A stretch of DNA of 64,000 nucleotides from the NCBI RefSeq assembly GCF_030160395.1, contig NZ_BSOG01000002.1, positions 635,280 through 699,279 of the forward strand, given 5' to 3'. This document shows positions 18,063 to 26,601 of the stretch, one piece after another (within the stretch, counting starts at the first letter, position 1; every line of letters starts with the position of its first letter). The DNA comes from Chitinimonas prasina (GTDB lineage: Bacteria > Pseudomonadota > Gammaproteobacteria > Burkholderiales > Chitinimonadaceae). Below the pieces are notes generated by a model. It made no database searches. It was given only the letters and a program-made list of their open reading frames with translations, and had not been told where the DNA came from. A program made the position numbers and the translations under genes.

Positions 18063-18851
18063 ATGGAACGCCCCGTCTGCCCCAAGTGCGGCTATGCCCG
18101 CCAAGCCACCGATGCGACTACTGGCAACGCCTGTCCGCGCTGCGGTGTGGTCTTCGCCAAGTATGCCCAGTACTTAATCGAACGGCAGTCAGGCCAGTTG
18201 CCCACTCAGCAACAAGCCAGTAGCACCGAGGCAGAAACCGAAGGCTGGCGCCACCTGTTGCTGGCGCGCTTGTTTCACCGGCCGGCACAGGCGCAGCCTT
18301 CCGTACTTATGGGTGAAGCCTTGCTTACCTTGGTCCTGGTGGTATGGGGCATGTGGTTTATTGCTGGCGACTGGCGTAACGGCGATGCGGGCAACTCCTT
18401 GCTGCATGGCGCCAACCTGGCTTTTCACGAATTCGGGCATCTGCTGTTCCGGCCGCTGGGAGAGTGGATGATGTTCCTGGGCGGTAGTCTGTTCCAATGC
18501 CTGGTGCCCGTGATACTGGGCGGGGCATTCCTGCTGCGCGAAGGCAAGCCCTATGCTGCCGCAGCCTGCCTGTGGTGGCTGGGCCAGAACTTTATCGACC
18601 TCGCACCCTATGTCGGCGACGCCCGCGCCATGGACCTGCCCCTGATAGGCGAATGGAACGAGGAAATGGTCGAGTTCCGCAGCGAACGCCACGACTGGCA
18701 CAACCTGCTGGAACCCTTGGGCCTGCTGGAATGGGACCATGGCCTGGCAGCGTTGGCGCACTGGAGCGGAGCCCTGCTGATGCTCGTTGCCTGGGCCTGG
18801 ATGGGCTGGTGGTTGTGGCAATGCCTGCAGTTGCTGCGGGAGTCGCGCTGA
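18063..18851 (+). CDS. Zinc-ribbon membrane protein with HExxH motif
   Basis: A 262-residue protein. The N-terminus is a small zinc ribbon (CPKCGYA...CPRCGVVF, two CxxC pairs). It is followed by a linker and about five membrane segments. Between them lies NLAFHEFGHLLFRPLG, an HExxH metal-binding helix placed at a membrane border, with a possible later acidic ligand in NFIDLAPYVGDARAMD. This layout recalls M50-type site-2 proteases, but the full M50 signature is not complete by eye. Function unknown. Confidence 0.7.
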   Translation: MERPVCPKCGYARQATDATTGNACPRCGVVFAKYAQYLIERQSGQLPTQQQASSTEAETEGWRHLLLARLFHRPAQAQPSVLMGEALLTLVLVVWGMWFIAGDWRNGDAGNSLLHGANLAFHEFGHLLFRPLGEWMMFLGGSLFQCLVPVILGGAFLLREGKPYAAAACLWWLGQNFIDLAPYVGDARAMDLPLIGEWNEEMVEFRSERHDWHNLLEPLGLLEWDHGLAALAHWSGALLMLVAWAWMGWWLWQCLQLLRESR

Positions 18852-18955
18852 GCGCCTGTTATAAACGCAGCGGTGAGCGGGTGGCAGGCGCCATGGAAAC
18901 CCTGGCGCACTGCACCACCCTGTCTTGACATCACCAGCCAGGCCGGGTGAGGTCT

Positions 18956-19510
18956 CTACAGCCCTTTCACCGCATAGATGCCAAGGGTGTTGCGCCAGAA
19001 ACCCTTGTAATCCATGCCGCAGCCAAACAAGAAGCGATCCTCCACCTCCAGGCCCACGAAATCGGCATGCATGCCAGGGAAGGCCTTGCGGTCATGCGAC
19101 TTGTTGACGACAACGGCCGTCAGCACCTCGGTCGCCCCCTGCTCGCGGCAGTACTCGATGATGGCTGCCAGGGTATTGCCTTCGTCCAGGATGTCGTCGA
19201 CGATCAACACGGTACGGCCATGCATGTCCTCGGTCGGCTTGACCTTCCAGTTCAGCCGTCCGCCCTGGGTCTTGTCGCCGTAGCGGGTAGCGTGCAGATA
19301 GCTTACCTCCAGCGGAAAACGCAGGCGCGGCAGCAACTGGCCAGCGGCAATGATGCCGCCGTTGAGCACTACGTAGACCAACGGGTTGGCGTGCTTGAGC
19401 ACCTCGGTCACGTCTGCAGCCATGCGATCCAGCGCCGCGCTTACCTCGGCATCGCTGTGCAGGCAATCGGCCTCGGCCATCACCTTGACGATTTCGTCCT
19501 TCATGTTCAT
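18956..19510 (-). CDS. hpt: Hypoxanthine-guanine phosphoribosyltransferase
   Basis: A protein of about 184 residues with the PRPP-binding motif VLIVDDILDEGNTLA and the upstream YLHATRYGD flexible loop. It salvages hypoxanthine and guanine to IMP and GMP. Three in-frame ATGs lie close together (19516, 19510, 19504); the one at 19510 has GGAG at six bases and is preferred. It is divergent from upp, grouping purine and pyrimidine salvage. Confidence 0.93.
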   Translation of the reverse strand: MNMKDEIVKVMAEADCLHSDAEVSAALDRMAADVTEVLKHANPLVYVVLNGGIIAAGQLLPRLRFPLEVSYLHATRYGDKTQGGRLNWKVKPTEDMHGRTVLIVDDILDEGNTLAAIIEYCREQGATEVLTAVVVNKSHDRKAFPGMHADFVGLEVEDRFLFGCGMDYKGFWRNTLGIYAVKGL

Positions 19511-19677
19511 GTCCATCTCCTGCACCCTACCCAAAGCTTGAAAAGGCGCGAAGGGTAGCGATGAAACTGCTTTACTTCAAGGGCTTGCAGACAGCATAGA
19601 CGAAACCACCGTGCAATCACCCTGCCTATCGTCTAAGCTCCGCGCCGTTATTTGCCTTGCACAAGGGGGGTTACACC

Positions 19678-20310
19678 ATGGCCGTACATGAGATTCGCCA
19701 TCCGCTGGTTCGCCACAAGATAGGCTTGGCGCGCGAAGCCGATATGAGCACCAAGAAGTTCCGCGAGCTGACAGCCGAGATAGGCCGCCTGCTGGCTTAC
19801 GAGGCCTGCCAGGATTTTCCTCTGGAAAAAGTCATGCTGGACGGCTGGTGCGGCCCGGTTGAAGTGGAGCGCATCAAGGGCAAGAAAGTAACGGTGGTGC
19901 CGATACTGCGGGCCGGCATAGGCATGCTGGATGGCGTACTGGACATGGTGCCCAACGCCAAGATCAGCGTTGTCGGCTTGGCGCGCAATGAGGAAACCCT
20001 ACAGCCCGTGCCCTATTTCGAGAAGTTCGTAGGCGATCTGGCCGAGCGTACCGCACTGATCATCGACCCCATGCTGGCGACCGGCGGCTCCATGGTTGCC
20101 ACGGTAGAGATGCTCAAGCGCAACGGCTGCAGCCACATCAAGGCCTTGGTCCTGGTAGCCGCGCCGGAAGGCATCAAGCTGATGACGGAAAAACACCCGG
20201 ATGTGGACATCTACACCGCCGCCATAGACAGCCACCTGAATGAACACGGCTACATCATTCCTGGTCTGGGCGACGCTGGCGACAAGATATTCGGCACCAA
20301 ACACGGCTAA
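19678..20310 (+). CDS. upp: Uracil phosphoribosyltransferase
   Basis: A 210-residue enzyme (family length about 208) that makes UMP from uracil and PRPP. Motifs seen: [12 protein letters not shown] at the start, [24 protein letters not shown] (PRPP loop), and the uracil-binding end [16 protein letters not shown]. The start at 19678 is preceded by AAGGGGGG. It is followed 14 bases later by uraA. Confidence 0.98.
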   Translation: MAVHEIRHPLVRHKIGLAREADMSTKKFRELTAEIGRLLAYEACQDFPLEKVMLDGWCGPVEVERIKGKKVTVVPILRAGIGMLDGVLDMVPNAKISVVGLARNEETLQPVPYFEKFVGDLAERTALIIDPMLATGGSMVATVEMLKRNGCSHIKALVLVAAPEGIKLMTEKHPDVDIYTAAIDSHLNEHGYIIPGLGDAGDKIFGTKHG

Positions 20311-20324
20311 CACAAGGGGAGACG

Positions 20325-21560
20325 ATGAACGATACGCTCAAGACCGCCATAGGCGGCGCACAGATACTCTTTGTGGCATTTGGCGCCACCGTGCTGGTGC
20401 CGCTGCTGACCGGGCTCAACCCCAGCCTGGCCCTGTTGGGTGCTGGCATCGGTACATTGATATTCCAGTTTGTTACCCGCCGCGAAGTACCCATCTATCT
20501 GGGCTCCAGCTTTGCCTTCATCGCCCCCATCATCTATTCAGTACAAACCTGGGGCATGCCCGCCACGTTGGGTGCGCTGGCGGCCGCCAGCTTCTTCTAC
20601 TACGTCGCCGCCGGGCTGGTGAAATGGCGGGGGGTGGAATTCATCCACCGCATCCTGCCGCCCGTGGTGATCGGCCCGGTCGTCATGGTCATCGGCCTGG
20701 GTCTCGCCCCGGTCGCCGTAGGCATGGCCAGCGGCAAGGCCGGCGCCAACCAGGTGGTGCCCTACGCCACCGCCATCAGCCTGGCAGCCATTGCCCTGTT
20801 CACCACCATGCTGGTAGCCATCAAGGCGCGTGGCATCATGAAGCTGGTCCCCATTCTGGCTGGCGTAGCAGCAGGCTACATCGCAGCGCTATTCATGGGC
20901 GCGGTCAATTTCCAGCCCGTCATCGACGCCCCTTGGTTCGCCCTGCCCCAGTTTGGCAAGCCGGAGTTCAACCTGGCCGCCATCCTGTTCATGATACCGG
21001 TGGCCATCGCCCCCATCGTCGAACATGTGGGCGGCATCCTGGCCATCGGTTCGGTTACCGGCAAGGACTTCACCGAGCGCCCAGGCCTGCATCGCACCTT
21101 GCTGGGCGACGGCCTGGCCGTCAATGTGGTGGGCCTGTTCGGCGGCCCGCCGGTAACCACCTACGGCGAAGTCACCGGCGCCGTCATGCTCACCCGCAAC
21201 TTCAACCCGGTCGTCATGACCTGGGCAGCCTGCTTTGCCATCCTGCTGGCTTTCGTGGCCAAGTTCGGCGCCTTCCTCAACACCATACCCCTGCCTGTCA
21301 TGGGTGGCATCATGCTGCTGCTGTTTGGCTCCATTGCCAGCATCGGCCTCAAGACCGTGATGGAAGGCAAGGTCGACCTGGGCGACCCGCGCAATCTCTG
21401 CATCATCTCTGTCGTGCTGGTCACCGGCATAGGCGGGCTGGCAGTCAATTTCAGCGACAGCTTTGGCCTCTCGGGCGTCAGCCTGTGTGGCATCTTGGCG
21501 ATATTGCTGAACCTGTTGCTGCCCAGGGCTGCAGCCCACCATCCAGAGCAGGCGCAATGA
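20325..21560 (+). CDS. uraA: Uracil permease (NCS2 family)
   Basis: A 411-residue inner-membrane symporter with about 12-14 hydrophobic segments. NCS2 hallmarks are seen: YLGSSFAFIAPI, the Glu-containing VAIAPIVEHVGGILAIG in helix 8, and GGPPVTTYGEVTGAV (NAT-type helix 10 region). It supplies uracil to Upp, with which it forms an operon. A ribosome binding site (AGGGGAG) precedes the ATG. Confidence 0.96.
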   Translation: MNDTLKTAIGGAQILFVAFGATVLVPLLTGLNPSLALLGAGIGTLIFQFVTRREVPIYLGSSFAFIAPIIYSVQTWGMPATLGALAAASFFYYVAAGLVKWRGVEFIHRILPPVVIGPVVMVIGLGLAPVAVGMASGKAGANQVVPYATAISLAAIALFTTMLVAIKARGIMKLVPILAGVAAGYIAALFMGAVNFQPVIDAPWFALPQFGKPEFNLAAILFMIPVAIAPIVEHVGGILAIGSVTGKDFTERPGLHRTLLGDGLAVNVVGLFGGPPVTTYGEVTGAVMLTRNFNPVVMTWAACFAILLAFVAKFGAFLNTIPLPVMGGIMLLLFGSIASIGLKTVMEGKVDLGDPRNLCIISVVLVTGIGGLAVNFSDSFGLSGVSLCGILAILLNLLLPRAAAHHPEQAQ

Positions 21561-21587
21561 AGCAATGACGTGAGCCGGGGCTGCAGT

Positions 21588-21593
21588 TATAAT
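21588..21593 (+). promoter_or_regulatory. -10 box of the manganese riboswitch transcript
   Basis: TATAAT, a consensus -10 element, lies 7-10 bases upstream of the riboswitch. A -35 match (TGACGT, about 21566-21571) is weak. Confidence 0.65.
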
Positions 21594-21599
21594 CCGCCC

Positions 21600-21786
21600 C
21601 GTCTTTGGGGAGTAGCCGTTCCGCCGCCCCGGCGGAAGCCCACGTCAACATACTTGGCCCGCATGGCCATGGCGTAGGCAACAGGATCGCCTGATCCTGC
21701 CTGGCAAGACCACAGACGCATCCGAACGGCAAGGGGCCGCGGCGGCATGCGTCTATGGTTCTTGTTGCCGGCCCCGGAGAAAATCA
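21600..21786 (+). promoter_or_regulatory. yybP-ykoY manganese riboswitch
   Basis: The leader contains GGGGAGTAGCC (21607-21617) and CGTCAACATACTTGGC (21642-21657), the two conserved internal-loop elements of yybP-ykoY RNAs, separated by a GC hairpin (GCCGCCCCGGCGG). Further GC-rich helices follow up to the Shine-Dalgarno region (CCGGAG, about 21772-21777). This class senses Mn2+ and usually turns on manganese exporters. The gene directly downstream is a Gdt1/TMEM165-type exporter, a known partner of this riboswitch. The 3' limit is approximate. Confidence 0.9.
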
Positions 21787-21789
21787 ATC

Positions 21790-22356
21790 ATGGAAGCTTT
21801 CCTGGTATCGACCGGCATTGTTGCGCTGGCCGAAATTGGCGACAAAACCCAGCTGCTGGCCTTGTTGCTGGCGGCCAGATTTCGCAAACCCATTCCCATT
21901 GTGCTTGGCATACTGGCCGCCACTCTGGTGAACCACGCGCTGGCCGGTGCTGTGGGCAGCTGGTTGATGGCGCTGATCGGCCCCACTACCATGCGCTGGA
22001 TACTGGGCATCTCGTTCATCGCCATGGCCGGCTGGATGCTGATACCTGACAAGCTCGAAGACGACACCCGCCTCAACGAACGCCTTGGGGTGTTCGGCAC
22101 CACCCTGGTAGCGTTCTTTCTGGCCGAGATGGGCGACAAGACCCAGGTGGCCACGGTGGCGCTGGCTGCACGCTTTAGCGACTATTGGTGGGTGATTGCC
22201 GGCACCACCGTAGGCATGATGCTGGCCAATGCGCCCGTGGTCTGGCTGGGTGACAAAGCGGCAAAAGCATTGCCGGTTGCCCTGGTGCACAAGGTTGCCG
22301 CAGGGATATTCGCCGTATTGGGCCTGCTGGCCCTGGCTGGCGTCGGCTTGTCCTGA
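21790..22356 (+). CDS. TMEM165/GDT1 (UPF0016) family manganese exporter, MntX-like
   Basis: A 188-residue inner-membrane protein with six hydrophobic segments in two repeats. Each repeat carries the cation-binding signature E-x-G-D-K-T: AEIGDKTQLLALLLA near residue 14 and AEMGDKTQVATVALA near residue 115. Bacterial members (MntX/Mnx) export Mn2+. Control by the yybP-ykoY leader just upstream supports this role. Confidence 0.93.
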   Translation: MEAFLVSTGIVALAEIGDKTQLLALLLAARFRKPIPIVLGILAATLVNHALAGAVGSWLMALIGPTTMRWILGISFIAMAGWMLIPDKLEDDTRLNERLGVFGTTLVAFFLAEMGDKTQVATVALAARFSDYWWVIAGTTVGMMLANAPVVWLGDKAAKALPVALVHKVAAGIFAVLGLLALAGVGLS

Positions 22357-22388
22357 CGGCGGGTGGGGTAGTCGCCCCTACTGCCTTA

Positions 22389-22678
22389 GAGCCTGTTCAA
22401 AGTCTTTTCGCCGCGCGCCGGCCCGCTGGGCTGTTCTGGAAAATGGCCAGGCACAAGGCGTGGCGCGCCGGCAATAACAAATTATTGCCAAGCGCCACTA
22501 CGCAGTGAATGGTCGTTTTCCAGTTCAGCCCTTCGGGTTCGCAGCCTTGCCGGCGAACGGCGGCGTTGCAAGCCGCTTACGGTACCCGTACCGCTGCGCG
22601 GCTTGCGCCTTGCCCTTCATCCGGCAAGGTTGCGAGCCCAGCGGGCCGCGACGCGGTGAAAAGACTTTGAACAGGCTC
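22389..22678. mobile_element. 290-bp MITE-like element with 45-bp terminal inverted repeats
   Basis: Both ends start GAGCCTGTTCAAAGTCTTTT and pair over about 45 bases with four mismatches (left arm 22388-22432, right arm 22635-22679). A 3-bp duplication TTA flanks the element (22386-22388 and 22679-22681). Inside lies a second perfect hairpin (GGCAATAA and TTATTGCC, 22470-22489), extended by GTGGCG/CGCCAC arms. No transposase frame is present. The ends and the TNA-type duplication recall IS5-family (IS1031 group) elements, so it may be moved in trans by one. Confidence 0.8.
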
Positions 22679-22690
22679 TTATCCAGGAAC

Positions 22691-23578
22691 TCAGGCTGGA
22701 AACACCCCGGTGGACAGGTAACGATCACCCCGGTCACAGACTATGCTGACGATGGTGGCATGCTCCAGCTCTGCCGACAGCTTGAGCGCCGCCGCCATGG
22801 CACCGCCAGAACTGATACCGGCGAAGATGCCCTCCTCTGCCGCCAGTCTTAGGGTCATGGCCTCGGCTTCCTGCTGTGTGACCTCCATGATGCGATCTAT
22901 CTTGGAAAAATCGCAGATACCCGGCACATACTCGGCAGGCCATTTACGTATGCCAGGTATCTGGGCGCCATCCACCGGCTGCACACCGATGATCTGCACA
23001 GCGGAATTCTGCTCTCGCAAGTAACGCCCGGTGCCCATGATGGTGCCCGTTGTCCCCATGCTGGAGACAAAATGGGTAATGCGGCCCTCTGTGTCGCGCC
23101 ATATCTCGGGACCGGTGCCCTCATAGTGGGCCAGCGGGTTGTCGGGGTTGCCAAACTGGTCGAGTATGATGCCCTCGCCCGCGTCCCGCATCTGCTCAGC
23201 CAGATCGCGCGCCCCCTCCATGCCTTGCTTCTGGGTCACCAGCACGATCTCTGCACCAAAGGCTTTCATGGTCTGGCGCCGCTCTATGCTGAGGTGTTCC
23301 GGCATGATCAGCCGCATCCGGTAGCCCATCATGGCCGCCGCCATGGCCAGGGCAATGCCGGTGTTACCGCTGGTGGCCTCGATCAGGGTGTCGCCAGGCG
23401 CGATCTCACCGCGCGCTTGTGCCCGCCGAATCATCGACAGCGCCGGCCTGTCCTTGACCGAGCCGGCAGGGTTATTGCCTTCCAGCTTGGCCAGCACCAC
23501 ATTGCTGCTCTTGCCCGGCAAGCGCTTGAGCCTGACCAGGGGGGTATTGCCGACAAAGTCTTCCAGTGTTGGGTACAT
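22691..23578 (-). CDS. cysM: Cysteine synthase B
   Basis: A 295-residue PLP enzyme. Seen are VGNTPLVRL, KLEGNNPAGSVKDRPA (Schiff-base Lys in SVKDR), TSGNTGIALAM, and SSMGTTGTIMGTGRYL (phosphate loop). The NPAGSVKDRPA and QFGNPDNPLAHYEGTGPEIW sequences favour CysM over CysK. It makes cysteine from O-acetylserine and sulfide or thiosulfate. The start at 23578 has GGAG upstream. The MITE-like element lies 12 bases past its stop. Confidence 0.95.
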   Translation of the reverse strand: MYPTLEDFVGNTPLVRLKRLPGKSSNVVLAKLEGNNPAGSVKDRPALSMIRRAQARGEIAPGDTLIEATSGNTGIALAMAAAMMGYRMRLIMPEHLSIERRQTMKAFGAEIVLVTQKQGMEGARDLAEQMRDAGEGIILDQFGNPDNPLAHYEGTGPEIWRDTEGRITHFVSSMGTTGTIMGTGRYLREQNSAVQIIGVQPVDGAQIPGIRKWPAEYVPGICDFSKIDRIMEVTQQEAEAMTLRLAAEEGIFAGISSGGAMAAALKLSAELEHATIVSIVCDRGDRYLSTGVFPA

Positions 23579-23680
23579 GCTTACACTCCAGGGGAGCGCA
23601 CATTGTACCCAGGCAGCCACCCCAGCCATAAAGCCGCATTGGCTATTTCTATATGCGACGCCACGGATACCACATAAAAA

Positions 23681-23700
23681 AGCCCCGTTTGCACGGGGCT
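23681..23700 (-). terminator. Terminator of the phytase/esterase-like gene
   Basis: AGCCCCGT and ACGGGGCT pair around TTGC. On the minus strand TTTTTT follows the stem. It lies 24 bases after the stop at 23724. Confidence 0.85.
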
Positions 23701-23723
23701 AATCTACGGCGGAGAGGCAATGA

Positions 23724-25193
23724 TTATTTGGGAAAGTAGTCCTTCAAGGGCTTCTTCAGATGCAGGACCCAAAACTGGGTATCGCGCTCATCACTCTGTG
23801 CAACGCGGTAGCTGGCCTCTACCGCATTGCCCTTGGCATCTGCCAGCTTGCCATCGGTGTCCACCAGGTAGGCCTCCGGGTCACGCTCGGCGGCAGCAAC
23901 ATCGCCCTTCAGGCCAAAATCGTTGTCATTGATCACCGCCAGCTCACTGGCATCGGCAAACTTGCCCAGCTCTCCCACCACCGCCAGGCCTTCGGCCTTC
24001 TCGGCGTTCCAGCCCAATTCGCGCAGGTCGAACAGGCGGGTCTTGCTGATCATCTTCAAGCTGCTGCTGGCGCTGGCCGACACGATATTGCCGCTGCCTG
24101 TCACCTCGCCGCCAGCCTGGAACTGGCTGAGTGCCTTGGCGTCGGCATATTCAAGCGCCTTGCCGTCAGGCAAGCTCAGGCCTGTCAGATCCTGCGCACC
24201 CTTGGTGTCTATCAGGTAGACCACATTGCGCATGGTCTTGTTCTTGTCCTTACCCTGCTCAATCAAGAGGAAGCGGGTATCGTCTATGGCCACCAGGTCG
24301 CCTATCTTGGCATCGCCACTCTTCTTGTACTCGCTTACATCGTGGGGGTAGGCAAACATCTGCGTGCTGTTGGTCTTGGGGTCCAGCACGACCAGGCGCA
24401 GGAACTGCGCACTGCCCCGTGTCTCTTTCTTGATATCCAGCGTGCTTTGCACAATGGCAGCCACCTTGCCGGACGGGGTCACGGCCACACCTTCAAAGCC
24501 ACGGTTAGGTTGGCGCTCGCCCAATATCTCGGGCAGGCCTGCACCGGGCATGTACTGCTGCATGAATTCGCCGGTCTTGGCGTCAACCTGTGCCAGGAAA
24601 GGGCCATATTCATCGACTATCCACAGATTGCCCTGCTTGTCGAAGTCGATGCCTTCAGGGTCCATGCCAAAATCGTCGTACTTGAGCGGCTTCAGCTCAT
24701 CGGATAGCGGCACCTCTTTGGACGAGCCACTGTTCTCCGGCGCAATGGGGCGACCACTGATGGCCTTGCCATCCTGCTTCAGCGGCATGGTGCTGACGAC
24801 CCGGGCACCCTCAGCCAGCTGCACATTGATGGTGGCGATGCGCGGTGAGAAATCGGGCGCCAGGAATACCTTGGACGGTGCAGCCTTCTCGCCTGCCTTG
24901 ACCTTGGGCGAATCACCATTGGGGCCACGGTCTGTCAGCGCCCAGAAGCTCAGGGAGGCATCCTTCTCGTAACCCTTGAACCGCAGACCCGAGCCCACAG
25001 CCAGGTGCAGCCCCTGCGGAAACTCAGCCTTGAACTTGCCACCATAGGGGATGTAGTCGGCTGCCGGCACCTGTAGGGCATAGCGCTCCACCGTGCTCAC
25101 CACCTCGTGTTCAACCGGATTGATCTCGACAGTTTGAGCCTGGGCGGCAACGGTAAAGAGCGATGCCACGGCGGCGGCTAGACGGGCTTGCAT
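23724..25193 (-). CDS. Exported esterase-like activity of phytase family protein
   Basis: A 489-residue protein with a signal peptide ending AAQAQ. The body shows a beta-propeller-like pattern with FWALTDRGPNGD, DPEGIDFDKQGNLWIVDEYGPFL, NRGFEGVAVTPSGKVAAIVQS and FLLIEQGKD. These match the Pfam family Phytase-like (esterase-like activity of phytase). It is probably a periplasmic or secreted phosphoesterase; the substrate is unknown. The 13-base ATTCACCATGCAA sequence around the start codon is duplicated just upstream, giving a second, out-of-frame ATG. Confidence 0.85.
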   Translation of the reverse strand: MQARLAAAVASLFTVAAQAQTVEINPVEHEVVSTVERYALQVPAADYIPYGGKFKAEFPQGLHLAVGSGLRFKGYEKDASLSFWALTDRGPNGDSPKVKAGEKAAPSKVFLAPDFSPRIATINVQLAEGARVVSTMPLKQDGKAISGRPIAPENSGSSKEVPLSDELKPLKYDDFGMDPEGIDFDKQGNLWIVDEYGPFLAQVDAKTGEFMQQYMPGAGLPEILGERQPNRGFEGVAVTPSGKVAAIVQSTLDIKKETRGSAQFLRLVVLDPKTNSTQMFAYPHDVSEYKKSGDAKIGDLVAIDDTRFLLIEQGKDKNKTMRNVVYLIDTKGAQDLTGLSLPDGKALEYADAKALSQFQAGGEVTGSGNIVSASASSSLKMISKTRLFDLRELGWNAEKAEGLAVVGELGKFADASELAVINDNDFGLKGDVAAAERDPEAYLVDTDGKLADAKGNAVEASYRVAQSDERDTQFWVLHLKKPLKDYFPK

Positions 25194-25371
25194 GGTGAAT
25201 TCCCTGTTTGCATGGTGAATAGTGTCAGGCGCTACGCTACCTCCGCAAGATGACAGCAGTACGACAAGGCATTATGGCGACGGAAGGCTTTGACCGGCTG
25301 GCCCGCATCATCTATCCCAAATAACACGCCCGCGAATGCGCTGGCGGCCACTCAGCCAACCGGAGTACATC

Positions 25372-25977
25372 ATGAAGAAGCGCTTTGCGACGTTCCTGAT
25401 CTCGGGCAAGGCCGCCACCTTGCCCATGCTGCTGCAAGAAGCCATGGCCAACAACGGCCCTGTCACCCCCAGCTATACCGATATCACGACCGGTGTACTC
25501 ACCCTGGTGGAACTACCCCAGGCAGGCAAGTTCCAGCTGGAATCGACCGCTTATGGTGTCGTACCCACTATTTGCGTGAATGCGGGCGCCACCGCCATGT
25601 CCACGGTGGTGACAGGTGTGCAGCGCGGCGACCAGGTATTTATTGCGGCCTCCAGCGACAAGGACGACCCGGCCTTCCTGGCACTGAACAGCCAGCTCCG
25701 CGTGGGCCAGCAGAACTTCACCCTGTTGGCACAATTCCGCCACGATGGTACCGATCTGGCAGCACCGGTAGGTGCCACCACCTCCACTTCCACAGCTAGC
25801 ATCACCTTCTCCATCAACCTGACGGAATTGGCCAGTCGAGGCTTGGTAGGGATCAAGGGCACGAAGTTCTATCTACAGGCCATGGTCTGGCCCAAATCGG
25901 CAGACGGCTCGGACTGGAGCCAGTTCCGCTATTCAGAGCTGGATGAAATCACGGTGGACAGCTGCACAGCCCCCTAA
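25372..25977 (+). CDS. Hypothetical protein, first gene of the glycan-type locus
   Basis: A 201-residue protein of unknown function. GGAG lies seven bases upstream of the ATG. There is no classical signal peptide; the start is MKKRFATFLISGKAATLP. The rest is rich in Thr, Ser, Ala and Val with alternating strands, suggesting a beta-sandwich. It ends in DEITVDSCTAP. It is followed directly by a GNAT gene and the PIG-L/glycosyltransferase fusion, so it may be a target or structural partner of them. That is inference only. Confidence 0.7.
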   Translation: MKKRFATFLISGKAATLPMLLQEAMANNGPVTPSYTDITTGVLTLVELPQAGKFQLESTAYGVVPTICVNAGATAMSTVVTGVQRGDQVFIAASSDKDDPAFLALNSQLRVGQQNFTLLAQFRHDGTDLAAPVGATTSTSTASITFSINLTELASRGLVGIKGTKFYLQAMVWPKSADGSDWSQFRYSELDEITVDSCTAP

Positions 25978-26601
25978 TTGCCTACCTCCGCACTGTTACC
26001 AGACGGCCTGCCCCTTTACCAGGGCAGGCATGCGCGTTTGCGACGTGTCGGTGCGGCTGACCTCGCGCTGCTGCAGCAAGCCATGTCCCTGCCTGGCTTC
26101 TGCCACTATCAACCGCAGTGCCGGACGCTCTACCCCGACTTTGCAAGCCGCCTGGCCCGCTTCGAGTGGCTGAGCCGGATCGACCCGCCGATAGAGATGG
26201 ACATCCTTATAGAGTCGGCCCTTACCGCCGAACCGGTAGGCCTGATGAGTCTGTCGGCCATCGACCTGCTCAATGGCAAGGCGGAGTTCGCCATCTATAT
26301 GCATCGCGCCGGCCGGGCCTTCTGGGAGGCCTGGCATTACGCCATGCACACCGCTTTCCATCACCTGAGCCTGTACAAGCTGATCTTCCTGGTTTCAGCC
26401 GAAAACACCCGGGTATTGGCCCTGCTAGATAGACTGGCGCTACGGCAAGAGGGCGTGCTGCAGGCAGAAATCACGACGCCGGAAGGCAAGCGGCTGGATC
26501 TGCATCGCTATGCCATCGATGCCAGCGAATGGCCGGCCAGCAGGCTGCATATGCATCTGCTGCGGCTGGCACCACTGAATGAGATACACAGCCATGGCTG
26601 A
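25978..26601 (+). CDS. GNAT family N-acetyltransferase
   Basis: A protein of about 207 residues. The fold pattern of RimJ/RimL-type acetyltransferases is visible: RLRRVGAADLALLQQAM, EMDILIESALTAEPVGLMSLSAID, AEFAIYMHRAGRAFWEAWHYAMHTAFHHL, then LYKLIFLVSAENTRVLALLDRLALRQEGVL. The start appears to be a TTG directly after the previous stop (25975-25977), since the domain begins within the first 20 residues and the first ATG is too late. It overlaps the next gene by eight bases. Confidence 0.78.
   Translation: MPTSALLPDGLPLYQGRHARLRRVGAADLALLQQAMSLPGFCHYQPQCRTLYPDFASRLARFEWLSRIDPPIEMDILIESALTAEPVGLMSLSAIDLLNGKAEFAIYMHRAGRAFWEAWHYAMHTAFHHLSLYKLIFLVSAENTRVLALLDRLALRQEGVLQAEITTPEGKRLDLHRYAIDASEWPASRLHMHLLRLAPLNEIHSHG

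Noticed and set aside
20240-21568. 442-codon plus-strand frame across uraA
   Set aside because: Its translation is His/Arg/Gly-rich and repetitive, typical of a frame shadow; UraA in the other frame is clear.
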